The notes below the pieces were generated by a model that saw only the letters and a program-made list of their open reading frames with translations, had not been told where the DNA came from and did no database searches. Position numbers and translations under genes: made by a program. A stretch of 14,300 bases of DNA from positions 1 to 14,300 of the forward strand of contig CAWUJS010000048.1 in the NCBI GenBank assembly GCA_963922705.1, written 5' to 3'. Positions 6,080 to 13,016 of this stretch are shown piece by piece (positions within the stretch are counted from its first letter, which is position 1; the number at the start of each line of letters is the position of its first letter). Source of the DNA: TMED27 sp963922705 (GTDB lineage: Bacteria > Pseudomonadota > Alphaproteobacteria > Micavibrionales > Micavibrionaceae).

Positions 6080-7759
6080 TTAACCTTTTAAGTCTGGGTC
6101 TACGGCAGGGAATTTGAATGCTTTTGGCATCCACCCGCGCGCCATTTCCTGTTCATGGGTAGGGCTTTGTGCTTCAAAGCTTTCTGCGAAAAAATCAGCC
6201 AAAGATTTAACAATCTCGCCCTTCTTCCAGTTTTCGGGCTTGCCGAACAATCCGCGTGTGTGAGTCTCTTCTATAATCTCACAAAGCTGCACCTTGTTAT
6301 GTTTTGATAGGAAAAATTCATCCGCATACCAGACCTTGTTCATATCAACGTCCAAATCATGGGCGATCAAATTAAACAGGCTGTTTTCATCTGTATCAAG
6401 CACCGCAACACCGCACTGACCAAAACTAACCGTTGTTAGGAACAAATGAACCTTATCAAGCTGCGCATCCGTCAGAAGCTTTATATCTTCATAGAGTTCA
6501 AACACATCACACCAATGAAATTGGTCAAAATCCTCTTCCCCCAAAAGCTCAAGCACTTCACTAGCAGCTTTTGAGACTGCATTGATAGATTTTGATTTCA
6601 TGTCCTCACCATCAAAATAACTGGTGCAGCCATGAGATTTGACTTCAACATTATAGCGCGGTGAACCACAGCCTAAAAGCTGTATCACTGCAACCTCTTT
6701 AGCCTTGCGGGGATTATCTAAAAGCGCGGCTTGTACTGCCGCACTTTTATGCATAGCGATATATTCTATGGCAGGTTTCGCATAATACGCTTTTGGCTTT
6801 TGCTCTTTCTTAAGATCATCTTCGACTTTTTTATCGAGATTACGGTTAATCATGCCCTCAAAAAACTCGATGCTGCCGGAAGGGTGAATATGGATTACGA
6901 CACCGCCCTTCTCACCGTCTTCCGCATCACGGTATTTGTACCGATCCCAGTAATATCCTTCTTTGACCTCTACGGGTGAAAAGCCTTGCTCCTCATATTC
7001 CTGAATTTTTTCCGTGATCGCTTCTTGCTGCAAAGCCATAAATTGCTCACGATCATCAAAATACGTATCCGCATCCGCGCCGAATAAATCCGTGGTATAT
7101 GTTCCTGTATAACGCTCACGCGGAAAAATTGCATGAGACACATTGACGGATTCATCAAATATGTTGCCGCGAATATCATCCGCATCCATATGGGATATAC
7201 CACCTTCTAAAATGTCTTGTTGCTGTGTATGCGTTCCAAGGCTCAAAGCTTCGGCCTGTGACAATGTTATATCTCCTGCGCGGGTGGCTTCTTGTGCTTG
7301 GTCACAAAGCTCTATCAAGATCATACGGCGTTTAATCAGCCCTACGCTTAATCCTGTTTTTGCAGATATATCATCTACCCCCTCCCCTGCGTGAACAAGG
7401 CTTGCGATCGCGACCGCTTCATCCATTGGATGCATATCCTCACGCTGCAAATTCTCAACAGTCGCAAGACGCAAGATTTCCTCTGCGCTCAAAGCGTCAC
7501 GAATTTCGACAGGCACTTCAAAATCATTGGCCAGCTCACCCTGCTCTTTCAAAAGACACAGCGCACGAAAACGGCGTTCCCCGCATATTATGCTGTATGT
7601 CTTCTTTTTGCCTTTCGGCTGACAGACAACAAGATTTTGTAACAGACCATCTGTTTTGATGCTCTGCGCCAGCTCTAATAGGCTTTTATCATCAAAGCCC
7701 TTACGCGGGTTTGAATCAGATGTTTTGATTTGTGATAGTTTCAAAGTTTGTAGTGACAT
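6080..7759 (-). CDS. Large ParB/RepB/Spo0J-family DNA-binding protein
   Basis: The 559-residue protein begins with a ParB-N (ParB/Srx) domain: LKLSQIKTSDSNPRKGFD, then ICGERRFRAL (GERR at 60-63). The conserved NLQREDMHPMDEA box is at 103-115. An HTH follows (about 129-148, DDISAKTGLSVGLIKRRMIL), then a TLSQAEALSLG segment. The C-terminal 370 residues are much longer than in chromosomal ParB and have no motif I can name. ParB proteins of this family bind centromere sites and hydrolyse CTP; long plasmid versions may instead be regulators. It is not next to a ParA in the same operon: parA is divergent across a 264-base gap. An AAGGAG site stands before the ATG. Promoter/leader copy 3 drives it. 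Confidence 0.85.
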   Translation of the reverse strand: MSLQTLKLSQIKTSDSNPRKGFDDKSLLELAQSIKTDGLLQNLVVCQPKGKKKTYSIICGERRFRALCLLKEQGELANDFEVPVEIRDALSAEEILRLATVENLQREDMHPMDEAVAIASLVHAGEGVDDISAKTGLSVGLIKRRMILIELCDQAQEATRAGDITLSQAEALSLGTHTQQQDILEGGISHMDADDIRGNIFDESVNVSHAIFPRERYTGTYTTDLFGADADTYFDDREQFMALQQEAITEKIQEYEEQGFSPVEVKEGYYWDRYKYRDAEDGEKGGVVIHIHPSGSIEFFEGMINRNLDKKVEDDLKKEQKPKAYYAKPAIEYIAMHKSAAVQAALLDNPRKAKEVAVIQLLGCGSPRYNVEVKSHGCTSYFDGEDMKSKSINAVSKAASEVLELLGEEDFDQFHWCDVFELYEDIKLLTDAQLDKVHLFLTTVSFGQCGVAVLDTDENSLFNLIAHDLDVDMNKVWYADEFFLSKHNKVQLCEIIEETHTRGLFGKPENWKKGEIVKSLADFFAESFEAQSPTHEQEMARGWMPKAFKFPAVDPDLKG

Positions 7760-7764
7760 TGTTT

Positions 7765-7927
7765 TTTCTCCTTAGAAGTTGCGTTTCACTTCATTTCCCT
7801 AAAAAAACAGCAAGGAGAAATTGTCAGGGAAAATCGGAAAAAATTGCGGAAGCTTCGCGGACATTTATGGCCGTGAATACCGTCCATTTTTTATCTATTT
7901 TACTTGATAATTTCGGGCTGCAAGCCC
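7765..7927 (-). promoter_or_regulatory. Shared promoter/leader module, copy 3 (upstream of the ParB-like gene)
   Basis: Minus-strand order: hairpin GGGCT-TGC-AGCCC (7927-7915); -35-like TTGCAG (7923-7918); 18-base spacer; -10-like AATAGAT (7899-7893). Then follow a middle nearly identical to copy 1, the distal arm (7828-7817), TTTCTCCTT (complement of 7812-7820) and a segment close to copy 2 (GTGAAACGCAAC). The ParB-like gene's AAGGAGAAA (complement of 7765-7773) comes last. The last two complementary segments pair perfectly over 9 bases, so the ribosome site could be masked. Confidence 0.65.
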
Positions 7928-7957
7928 AAAACACACTTGAAAAAAGATCGAAAATAT

Positions 7958-8001
7958 GAGTAAATGTGTTTATGTGTAGTTACTCAATTACACAATATAA
8001 T
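7958..8001 (+). promoter_or_regulatory. parA promoter and operator
   Basis: A perfect TATAAT (7996-8001) lies 22 bases before the parA ATG, with no good -35. The region just upstream carries a dyad GAGTAA (7958-7963) / GTTACTC (7979-7985). The 19-base sequence GTTACTCAATTACACAATA (7979-7997) is repeated exactly at 8904-8922, after the RHH gene. The RHH or ParA protein is the likely ligand (inference). Confidence 0.6.
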
Positions 8002-8023
8002 CACAACATCAGAGGCACTTCCT

Positions 8024-8680
8024 ATGGCTATCATTTCTCTTCTCAATCCCAAGGGCGGATGCGGTAAAACAACATTAAGTACGAACTTGGCGCGCGCCTA
8101 TCACCAACAGAGTTTAAAAACATTACTGGTGGATTCAGATCCGCAAGGCAGCGCAAGTGACTGGCACGCGGCCAGAGAAGATAACCCCCTGCCCTTTATC
8201 GCTTACGGCAATGCGGATAATTTAAAAGCTCTCCCCGGTATTGCCAATGCTTACGATCACGTCATTATTGACGGTGCGGCGAAGTTAGAAGGAATGATTG
8301 CTGCGGCCATTAAAGTATCAGATATTATTCTTATACCGGTGCAACCATCCCCATATGATATTTGGGCTGCTTCTGATCTTGTGGATCTGATCAAAGCGCG
8401 TCAAGAAGTAACGAATGGAAAGCCGCGCGCAGCATTTATTGTTTCACGCGCTGTAAAACGAACCATACTTGGTCAGGAAATTGTCGAAGCCTTAGCAGAA
8501 TATGATCTGCCGATCTTAGACAGTTGCACAACACAAAGACAAATATACCCAAGAACAGCATCACAGGGCTTAAGTGTTTTTGATGGCATTACAGCGCTCA
8601 AAGCCAAAAATGAAATTAACGCTATTGTTAAAGAATTGGATCAATTTATCACACAAGGGAAATTAGAAAATGTCGCTTAG
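8024..8680 (+). CDS. parA: ParA-family partition ATPase
   Basis: From the ATG at 8024 the protein is 218 residues, the size of small type Ib ParA proteins without an N-terminal HTH. It has a deviant Walker A (NPKGGCGKTTLSTNLA, residues 8-23), the A' motif LLVDSDPQGSASDW and a Walker B-like HVIIDGAA. The downstream RTILGQEIVEAL and QRQIYPRTASQGLSVFD segments are typical of this group. It would bind DNA nonspecifically in its ATP form and move the plasmid-bound partner complex. The frame is open upstream (from 7964), but the 8024 start is preferred for its AGAGG site and family alignment. It overlaps the RHH gene by 11 bases. Confidence 0.93.
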   Translation: MAIISLLNPKGGCGKTTLSTNLARAYHQQSLKTLLVDSDPQGSASDWHAAREDNPLPFIAYGNADNLKALPGIANAYDHVIIDGAAKLEGMIAAAIKVSDIILIPVQPSPYDIWAASDLVDLIKARQEVTNGKPRAAFIVSRAVKRTILGQEIVEALAEYDLPILDSCTTQRQIYPRTASQGLSVFDGITALKAKNEINAIVKELDQFITQGKLENVA

Positions 8681-8888
8681 TGCAAAAAGACCCAGCAAAA
8701 CCATCAAGACCAAACTTTTAGAAGATGTCACGGACACGCAAGAAAAGAAGAAGCGCCTCAATGCGGAAGTGGAAAGCAGTTTATACCAACGCATTAAAGC
8801 ACAAGCCGTTATTGCTGAAGATCGCTCTATCTCTGAAATCACGCGTGAGCTTTGGATTGATTATCTCAACAAAAAAGAAAAAGAGTAA
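8670..8888 (+). CDS. Ribbon-helix-helix centromere-binding partner of ParA
   Basis: This 72-residue protein has a basic, flexible N-terminus (SAKRPSKTIKTKLLED). A ribbon-helix-helix domain follows: KKRLNAEVESSLYQRIKAQAVIAEDRSISEITRELWIDYL, with a short strand (RLNAEVE), then two helices. This is the layout of ParG- and Omega-like partners of type Ib ParA. Those partners bind operator/centromere repeats with the ribbon and stimulate ParA with the tail. It overlaps parA by 11 bases and is preceded by AAGGGAAA, so the two are coupled. Its stop codon lies inside the dyad that follows, whose GAGTAAC/GTTACTC half-sites recur before parA. Confidence 0.85.
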   Translation: MSLSAKRPSKTIKTKLLEDVTDTQEKKKRLNAEVESSLYQRIKAQAVIAEDRSISEITRELWIDYLNKKEKE

Positions 8889-8922
8889 CAACTCATTTGA
8901 GTTGTTACTCAATTACACAATA
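8883..8922. repeat. 12-bp perfect dyad plus 19-bp direct repeat; candidate parS/operator
   Basis: GAGTAACAACTC (8883-8894) and GAGTTGTTACTC (8899-8910) pair perfectly around a 4-base loop. The right arm runs into GTTACTCAATTACACAATA (8904-8922), an exact repeat of 7979-7997 before parA. No T-run follows, so it is more likely a binding site than a terminator. Confidence 0.65.
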
Positions 8923-8997
8923 AAAACCTAATTCCATGAAAGTACGCAGGCACGACATAGGGTCTAGCCCAACAAAAGTACAAAATCGGCCATAAGG

Positions 8998-9414
8998 TTA
9001 ATGGGATTTACGAACATCGAGAACATGACCGTTAAACACAAGAGAGCAATCATAGACCGGACGATGCTCCGGATAACCGGCACGATAAAATACAATCTCA
9101 CCACTTGCTCGGTCTGTACAGGTCAATAAAACCTGTCCGTCAGATAGATTTTTAACGTCCCAGTGCTGAATCGGCGTATTTTTTACGGCTCTCTCGTCCT
9201 CCTGAAGGGCAAAGATACAATCAATCACCCACGAACACGATCTCTCATGCATCACTTCACGAGCCCGATCCGTATATTGGTAGGATTTATAAACCCGGTG
9301 TACATAGCGCGGTGCAAAATAAGCAGTAAATTCATTCATAACAGTTTGAAACATAGCGGTTTTCCTTTTTGTGAAATGTGATTGAGTAGAAATATGGTTA
9401 AGAAAATCAGGCAT
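8998..9414 (-). CDS. DUF6876-like hypothetical protein
   Basis: From the preferred ATG at 9414 the protein is 138 residues. A GGGAGG site precedes it, while an alternative frame start lies at 9441. The central part, CSWVIDCIFALQEDERAVKNT, then IQHWDVKNLSDGQVLLTCTDRASGEIVFYRAGYPEHRP, resembles DUF6876. That family has the features 'WLID.I...Q', then 'Q.W.L......G...L.C.D' and a final strand; it is common on alphaproteobacterial plasmids and its function is unknown. The start overlaps the last codons of repC, so the two are translationally coupled and probably share a transcript. The C-terminus (LVFNGHVLDVRKSH) is atypically short. No membrane or signal segment is seen. Confidence 0.6.
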   Translation of the reverse strand: MPDFLNHISTQSHFTKRKTAMFQTVMNEFTAYFAPRYVHRVYKSYQYTDRAREVMHERSCSWVIDCIFALQEDERAVKNTPIQHWDVKNLSDGQVLLTCTDRASGEIVFYRAGYPEHRPVYDCSLVFNGHVLDVRKSH

Positions 9415-10843
9415 GATCCCTCCCCTCTCCTTCTGGCGCATTATCGTTATCGCGTTTCAGGATGCCAAAAACGGATTGGTGGAGTTTCAGCTCACCTCGT
9501 TTGGCGCGGCTAATCATGGCGTTGAAGTAAGCAGCAGGCTTCATCACGCGGTTTTCTTCCCGCTGCGCGGCTTGATCCGTCAGAAGCACACAGATTGCAG
9601 CCCCCCCACGGCCAAGAACCATGCAAGCATTCGCCCAGGATTGCTGTGATATAAACAAATCACCCTTAATTTTGTACGCAGCTTCAACAAAATCACCCCA
9701 TTCCATCGGACGCGGTTCTAACGGCATATGATTTCTAAACCGCTCGCTTGCTGCATTGAGCGCTTGTTTTAGTGTAATATGCTGTAGCCCTGTTTTGAGA
9801 ATTGGATTCTCTTCTTCTTTTGAATTTGGGCTATCCTCATCCTCGGTGTGAACCTTTTGAGGCTCTGAATTTTCGTTACTGCTTTCTTGAAAGCTTATGT
9901 GCGAAGAACTACTAGTATCTAATTTATTAGATTGTTTTTTATTTGTAGATTTGTAGTGAATGAACCTTTCTTCGCTCGTGGATGAACTTTTATTGGTTAT
10001 TTCTGGTGCATTATCGGTGCTGTCATGATCCATTTGCGCCGTTTCAAGCGTTTTTAAAACATGCTCATACAGTGACTTATGCTCGGCAGTCAGTTCCAAC
10101 AGCCTGGGCAAATCCATATGTGTTCTGATTTGAACGGCAATCGCGTTATAAGAAGCCTCAAATTCATGAAGAGAAGCGGCGGATTCTATTCCCTCCTCCT
10201 CTTGCAAAGCGGCTATTTCACAAAGGCCGGCTTTAATCTGGCGACGATACCACGAGATTTGACGCTTTTGTTCCATCCATGCTTGTTCGTATAGCTTCTT
10301 TTCATGAAGTTTGTCCTGAAGCGCGGCCTTGAGATAAGCAAGCGGTGTCAGATCCACGCCGTACGCGTAAACAATCATGCCTGTTTCCTCGTCACGTTGA
10401 CCGTAACGGCGGTGATTACCGCTATCATTCCATGTCAGTGCGCCGACTTCAAAGAGGGCTTTTTCCAGTTTTTGGATTTGACGTTCTGATACGCCTAAAT
10501 CTAACGCTGTACGCGAAAGTGATTGGTAAACAATAGGCGATGCGCCCTCTTCCCAGTCTATGTCACGTGTGAAGCTCATATAATAATCGAGCAAACTCAT
10601 CATGCGCGGGGTAAACCCGGCACTTTTGCCAACGCGTTTAACCAGAAGCAAAAGATCATAGCGGTTTGTATCTTCTTCTAAACCTGCAAAATCTTCGCAT
10701 TGCGCGAGTGTTTGTCTGAGTTTGGGGGAACCTATTCGCCCTCCCCTACTCTGCCGGATTGTTACAGGCGGTAAGCCTGTTTGTGATATATGTTGCATAG
10801 TATCATTGTGCCGAGCCTTCAAAAGCTGTGAATAAGGATGCAA
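9407..10843 (-). CDS. repC: RepC-family plasmid replication initiator
   Basis: The 478-residue protein has both RepC halves. The N-terminal winged-helix part (about 50-200) includes KSAGFTPRMMSLLDYYMSFTR, DIDWEEGASPIVYQSLSRTA, LDLGVSERQIQKLEKALFEVGAL and HRRYGQRDEETGMIVYAYGVDLTPL. A coiled region (175-265) and a Ser/Asn/Glu-rich linker (280-345) follow. The C-terminal domain (about 380-462) includes MEWGDFVEAA, SWANACMVLGRGGAAICVLLT and KPAAYFNAMISRAKRGELKLHQSVFGIL. RepC is the initiator of repABC replicons and acts mainly on the origin inside its own gene. Here repC stands apart from parA and the ParB-like gene. The frame opens with TTG (10843); ATG at 10798 is an alternative, and neither has a strong ribosome site. 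Expression is probably limited by the divergent antisense RNA. Confidence 0.9.
   Translation of the reverse strand: MHPYSQLLKARHNDTMQHISQTGLPPVTIRQSRGGRIGSPKLRQTLAQCEDFAGLEEDTNRYDLLLLVKRVGKSAGFTPRMMSLLDYYMSFTRDIDWEEGASPIVYQSLSRTALDLGVSERQIQKLEKALFEVGALTWNDSGNHRRYGQRDEETGMIVYAYGVDLTPLAYLKAALQDKLHEKKLYEQAWMEQKRQISWYRRQIKAGLCEIAALQEEEGIESAASLHEFEASYNAIAVQIRTHMDLPRLLELTAEHKSLYEHVLKTLETAQMDHDSTDNAPEITNKSSSTSEERFIHYKSTNKKQSNKLDTSSSSHISFQESSNENSEPQKVHTEDEDSPNSKEEENPILKTGLQHITLKQALNAASERFRNHMPLEPRPMEWGDFVEAAYKIKGDLFISQQSWANACMVLGRGGAAICVLLTDQAAQREENRVMKPAAYFNAMISRAKRGELKLHQSVFGILKRDNDNAPEGEGRDHA
9900..9960. other. AT-rich segment with dyad inside repC (candidate oriV)
   Basis: The linker part of repC holds an AT-rich run with the dyad ATCTAAT-TT-ATTAGAT (9917-9932) followed by a T-run. 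In repABC plasmids the origin lies in an AT-rich stretch in the middle of repC. The position fits, but the assignment is by analogy. Confidence 0.4.
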
Positions 10844-10869
10844 AGATTCATTGCAGAATCATATTTGAC

Positions 10870-10962
10870 TTGCATTCCGATTCGATGAGCGATACTATGT
10901 GAGTATGAATTCTGGAGTATCGCTCCTTTAACAAAATACCGCCGCGCCAACGGCGGTTTTTT
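10870..10962 (+). ncRNA. Antisense (counter-transcribed) RNA controlling repC
   Basis: On the plus strand, opposite the repC leader, TTGCAT (10870-10875) and TACTAT (10893-10898) are spaced 17 bases apart, a good sigma-70-type promoter. Transcription would start near 10905. It would end at a strong terminator, CCGCCG (10939-10944) / CGGCGG (10951-10956) plus six Ts. The RNA would be about 55-60 nt. A 10-bp perfect inverted repeat (GAGCGATACT at 10887-10896 and AGTATCGCTC at 10916-10925) gives the repC leader a hairpin that the small RNA partly overlaps. This matches the inhibitory ctRNA found upstream of repC in repABC replicons. Confidence 0.85.
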
Positions 10963-11087
10963 ATTTTGTAGCTTTGAAAGCTATAATGCCTCTCCTCAAA
11001 AGATTATGTTTAAGAAAGTGATCCTCAGAACAAGGAATCAGTATTGTCTTAAATTATCACAGCACATAGTTACTTTCAAGGTATCTA
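10963..11087. other. Intergenic stretch upstream of the GGTAA array
   Basis: This holds a short dyad TAGCTT-TGA-AAGCTA (10969-10983) and otherwise unstructured AT-rich sequence. The repC transcript may begin here on the minus strand, but I see no convincing promoter. Confidence 0.3.
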
Positions 11088-11518
11088 GGTAACGCTAGGT
11101 AAAGCCATCGAGGATTTAAGGATATAAGGTATTGATATATATAATATAAAAAAAATTTACCTAGGTAATTCACAGTACATTACCAATCCCTTACCTTTAA
11201 AGGTTCGTGTTACCAAGATCAAAAGGTAATTTTACCCTTCTCAAACAAGAGCAAGTGTGTAATTTTATTTATTATTTATCAGTTATTTAATGGATATTAC
11301 CTACTTAATACCCTACTTATGTGTGGTAATTGTACACAGCCTTACCACGGTAATTTTACCTTCACGCAAGCCGACATTTGAAGAAATAGTTTCCTGCATC
11401 CTAAACATTACATTACCGATTAGTGTAGGTAACTTTACCTTCAACTCCTTTACTTTACATTCTTCAACATAAGGTTATCCCTAGCATACAGGGCTTTACC
11501 AAGTAGGGTTCTAGGTAA
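11088..11518. repeat. Dense GGTAA/TTACC repeat array (candidate centromere or iterons)
   Basis: In about 430 bases the 5-mer GGTAA occurs 8 times on the plus strand and 11 times as TTACC; about one would be expected by chance. Many are paired into 12-bp dyads, GGTAA-TT-TTACC: 11225-11236, 11349-11360 and 11428-11439 (one change). Partial ones are at 11325 and 11514. One pair is in the opposite orientation (TTACC-TA-GGTAA, 11157-11168). The array ends about 100 bases before the HTH/coiled-coil gene. No gene is seen inside; the open frame at 11290-11472 is low-complexity repeat sequence. Confidence 0.8.
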
Positions 11519-11547
11519 TTTTACAAAACATTACACAGCGCGAAATG

Positions 11548-11576
11548 TTGCTATTTCATGCTAAATATACTAAGAT
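11548..11576 (+). promoter_or_regulatory. Promoter of the HTH/coiled-coil gene
   Basis: TTGCTA (11548-11553) and TAAGAT (11571-11576) are separated by 17 bases. Downstream lies a CTCTGA...TCAGAG dyad (11580-11617) that ends just before a weak GAGAA ribosome site. The promoter abuts the GGTAA array, so binding there could repress it. Confidence 0.5.
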
Positions 11577-11624
11577 TGCCTCTGAAAAAACTACTTACTA
11601 CTTTCATAGTCTCAGAGAAAAAAC

Positions 11625-12236
11625 ATGCAAACCTTAAAAGTTTCACAAATTGCTGAAATACTAGGCACTACGGTAAAAACAGTTAACAATCACAGAAATA
11701 AAGGTAAGTTAAGCACTCAGGCCGATGGAGATGGACATCAGGCCGCCACACCAATCGAAATACAAAGGGCATACGAGAACAAATATCCTGATATTGGGCG
11801 ACGCATAAGAGAATACATCGAAGGTGAAGAAGCGGCTAATAAAAATTCAATCGTTTCTCAAAAACCTGAGACAAAATCTTCCACAAATATTAATGAATTG
11901 TTGAAGAATCAAGAAGATAGACACGAGAAAGAATTAGATCGCTTGGAAGCTGTGTATGAAAAATCAGACGAAAGAATGAGCAAAATGTTAAATCTTTTAG
12001 AGCATCATACTAAAGAATCTGAGGATCTTAAAAACACAGTAAAGCAGCTGATCGAAAGAGATAAAAAAAGGGAAGCTGAACTAGAAAAATTATATCAGGA
12101 AAAAATAGAAAGAGAGGCCGCAGCCAAAAAAAAATCTGAAGAAGAAGAGGCCGAACGCAAACGCAAAGAGGAAGAAGAACTCGAAGCTGCCCATACTTGG
12201 GTATCAAGAATGTTTAGTAAGAAAAAAACAGCATAG
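11625..12236 (+). CDS. HTH plus coiled-coil DNA-binding protein (pSK1 Par-like or KfrA-like)
   Basis: This 203-residue protein has an N-terminal MerR-like helix-turn-helix (residues 3-50): QTLKVSQIAEILGTTVKTVNNHRNKGKL, then a short wing and IEIQRAYENKYPDIG. A long charged coiled coil follows (about 85-190, with repeated Lys/Glu and Leu spacing, such as RHEKELDRLEAVYEKSDERM). It ends with AAHTWVSRMFSKKKTA, a short amphipathic tail. That layout, HTH then coiled coil with a repeat array directly upstream, matches the single-protein Par of staphylococcal pSK1 and broadly resembles KfrA. It may bind the GGTAA array to segregate the plasmid, or may only autoregulate. No ATPase partner is adjacent. 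The start is supported by position and N-terminal fit. Confidence 0.6.
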   Translation: MQTLKVSQIAEILGTTVKTVNNHRNKGKLSTQADGDGHQAATPIEIQRAYENKYPDIGRRIREYIEGEEAANKNSIVSQKPETKSSTNINELLKNQEDRHEKELDRLEAVYEKSDERMSKMLNLLEHHTKESEDLKNTVKQLIERDKKREAELEKLYQEKIEREAAAKKKSEEEEAERKRKEEEELEAAHTWVSRMFSKKKTA

Positions 12237-12253
12237 AACGGGGCAGGGGAGGG

Positions 12254-12730
12254 CTATTTGTTTTTTCTTCTCCATATCCACGGTTTCTCAAATCGGCCAC
12301 TCCATAGCCCCTTATTCTCGTTTCTGGCTGCATCTTGTTCTGCATGATAATATCCGCCACTGAAATAATAATAGTCCAGTGCATAGCCGGAACGCACCAT
12401 CATTGAGCCGAGATCAACCCCGCGAACAAAACAACGTGAAATACTCCGTCCGAATTTACCCGCTGTTTTTCTCCGACACGTGATTTTGTCGTGGCCAACA
12501 ATTTCAATCAATTTTAACTGTGCATCTTCACCGCAAGGATAGGGGAGTGATGCCCGTATACAAACTTGATAAAGTTCCGGAGCATCAATTCCCCATAATC
12601 TGACCTCTTCGCCGGAAGGTAAAACGAAGCTATCACCATCCTTAATTTTGAGTGCGCCAGCATATGCAGACACATTCCAAAACACTACTGCGCATAAAAT
12701 TGTAACGCCAAGCTCAAGCCGCATATGCAT
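12254..12730 (-). CDS. Secreted thermonuclease-like (SNase) protein
   Basis: From the ATG at 12730 (or 12724) the protein has a signal peptide (MRLELGVTILCAVVFWNVSAYA, cleaved after AYA) and then an SNase domain. Catalytic features are present: the calcium-site Asp pair in IKDGDS; the R-x4-D-x2-E block in EVRLWGIDAPE, equivalent to Arg35, Asp40 and Glu43 of staphylococcal nuclease; and the Arg87 equivalent in KFGRSISRC. The motifs VDLGSMMVRSGYAL and KGLWSGRFEKPWIWR are typical family ends. It should degrade nucleic acid in the periplasm or outside the cell. The frame opens at 12802, but a TATAAT (complement of 12758-12763) lies within that extension, so the shorter start is favoured. It converges on the HTH/coiled-coil gene. 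Confidence 0.85.
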   Translation of the reverse strand: MHMRLELGVTILCAVVFWNVSAYAGALKIKDGDSFVLPSGEEVRLWGIDAPELYQVCIRASLPYPCGEDAQLKLIEIVGHDKITCRRKTAGKFGRSISRCFVRGVDLGSMMVRSGYALDYYYFSGGYYHAEQDAARNENKGLWSGRFEKPWIWRRKNK

Positions 12731-12871
12731 TGATTTATTGTACCTCTTTAAAAACATATTATATCCTATATTCAATACGATGAAATACGAAACACTCCGC
12801 ACCTATAGTATTGGGTTCAAATGAACAAAGTATTGTTCTTTATAAGTGCTGTGGTAGGGCAGGGGGCTTAT

Positions 12872-12922
12872 ATGGTAGTGTCGCAAACTTTCAACCTTCA
12901 TTAAACTTTGCGACACTACCAT
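12872..12922. mobile_element. Facing 16-bp inverted repeats resembling IS6-family ends (element remnant)
   Basis: ATGGTAGTGTCGCAAA (12872-12887) and TTTGCGACACTACCAT (12907-12922) pair perfectly around a 19-base spacer. The end GGTAGTGTCGCAAAG resembles the IS6/IS26 type of terminal repeat (GGCACTGTTGCAAAG). This could be an internally deleted element or two fused ends. No flanking 8-base duplication is seen. It cuts the 5' part of the next reading frame. Confidence 0.5.
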
Positions 12923-13016
12923 TAAAAACTTCGATCCGATCAAAACACACACCGAACAACAGGCTAAATCTGAGCGCAAAAACTGGTTCACACCAGCTAC
13001 GGAAAAGACCAAGCCG

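Noticed and set aside
7360..7659. Plus-strand open frames opposite the ParB-like gene
   Set aside because: The minus strand carries the conserved GERR and NxxREDMHPMDEA boxes, so these are shadows.
8883..8910. Terminator after the RHH gene
   Set aside because: No T-run follows the 12-bp stem, and its half-sites recur before parA, which fits a binding site better.
11290..11472. 60-residue open frame on the plus strand
   Set aside because: It lies inside the GGTAA array, has repeat-driven low-complexity content and no ribosome site.
11088..11518. CRISPR array
   Set aside because: The repeats are 5-mers and short dyads at irregular spacing, with no long identical repeat, no uniform spacers and no cas gene nearby.
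12872..12922. Rho-independent terminator
   Set aside because: The stem is long and perfect, but no T-run follows on either strand.
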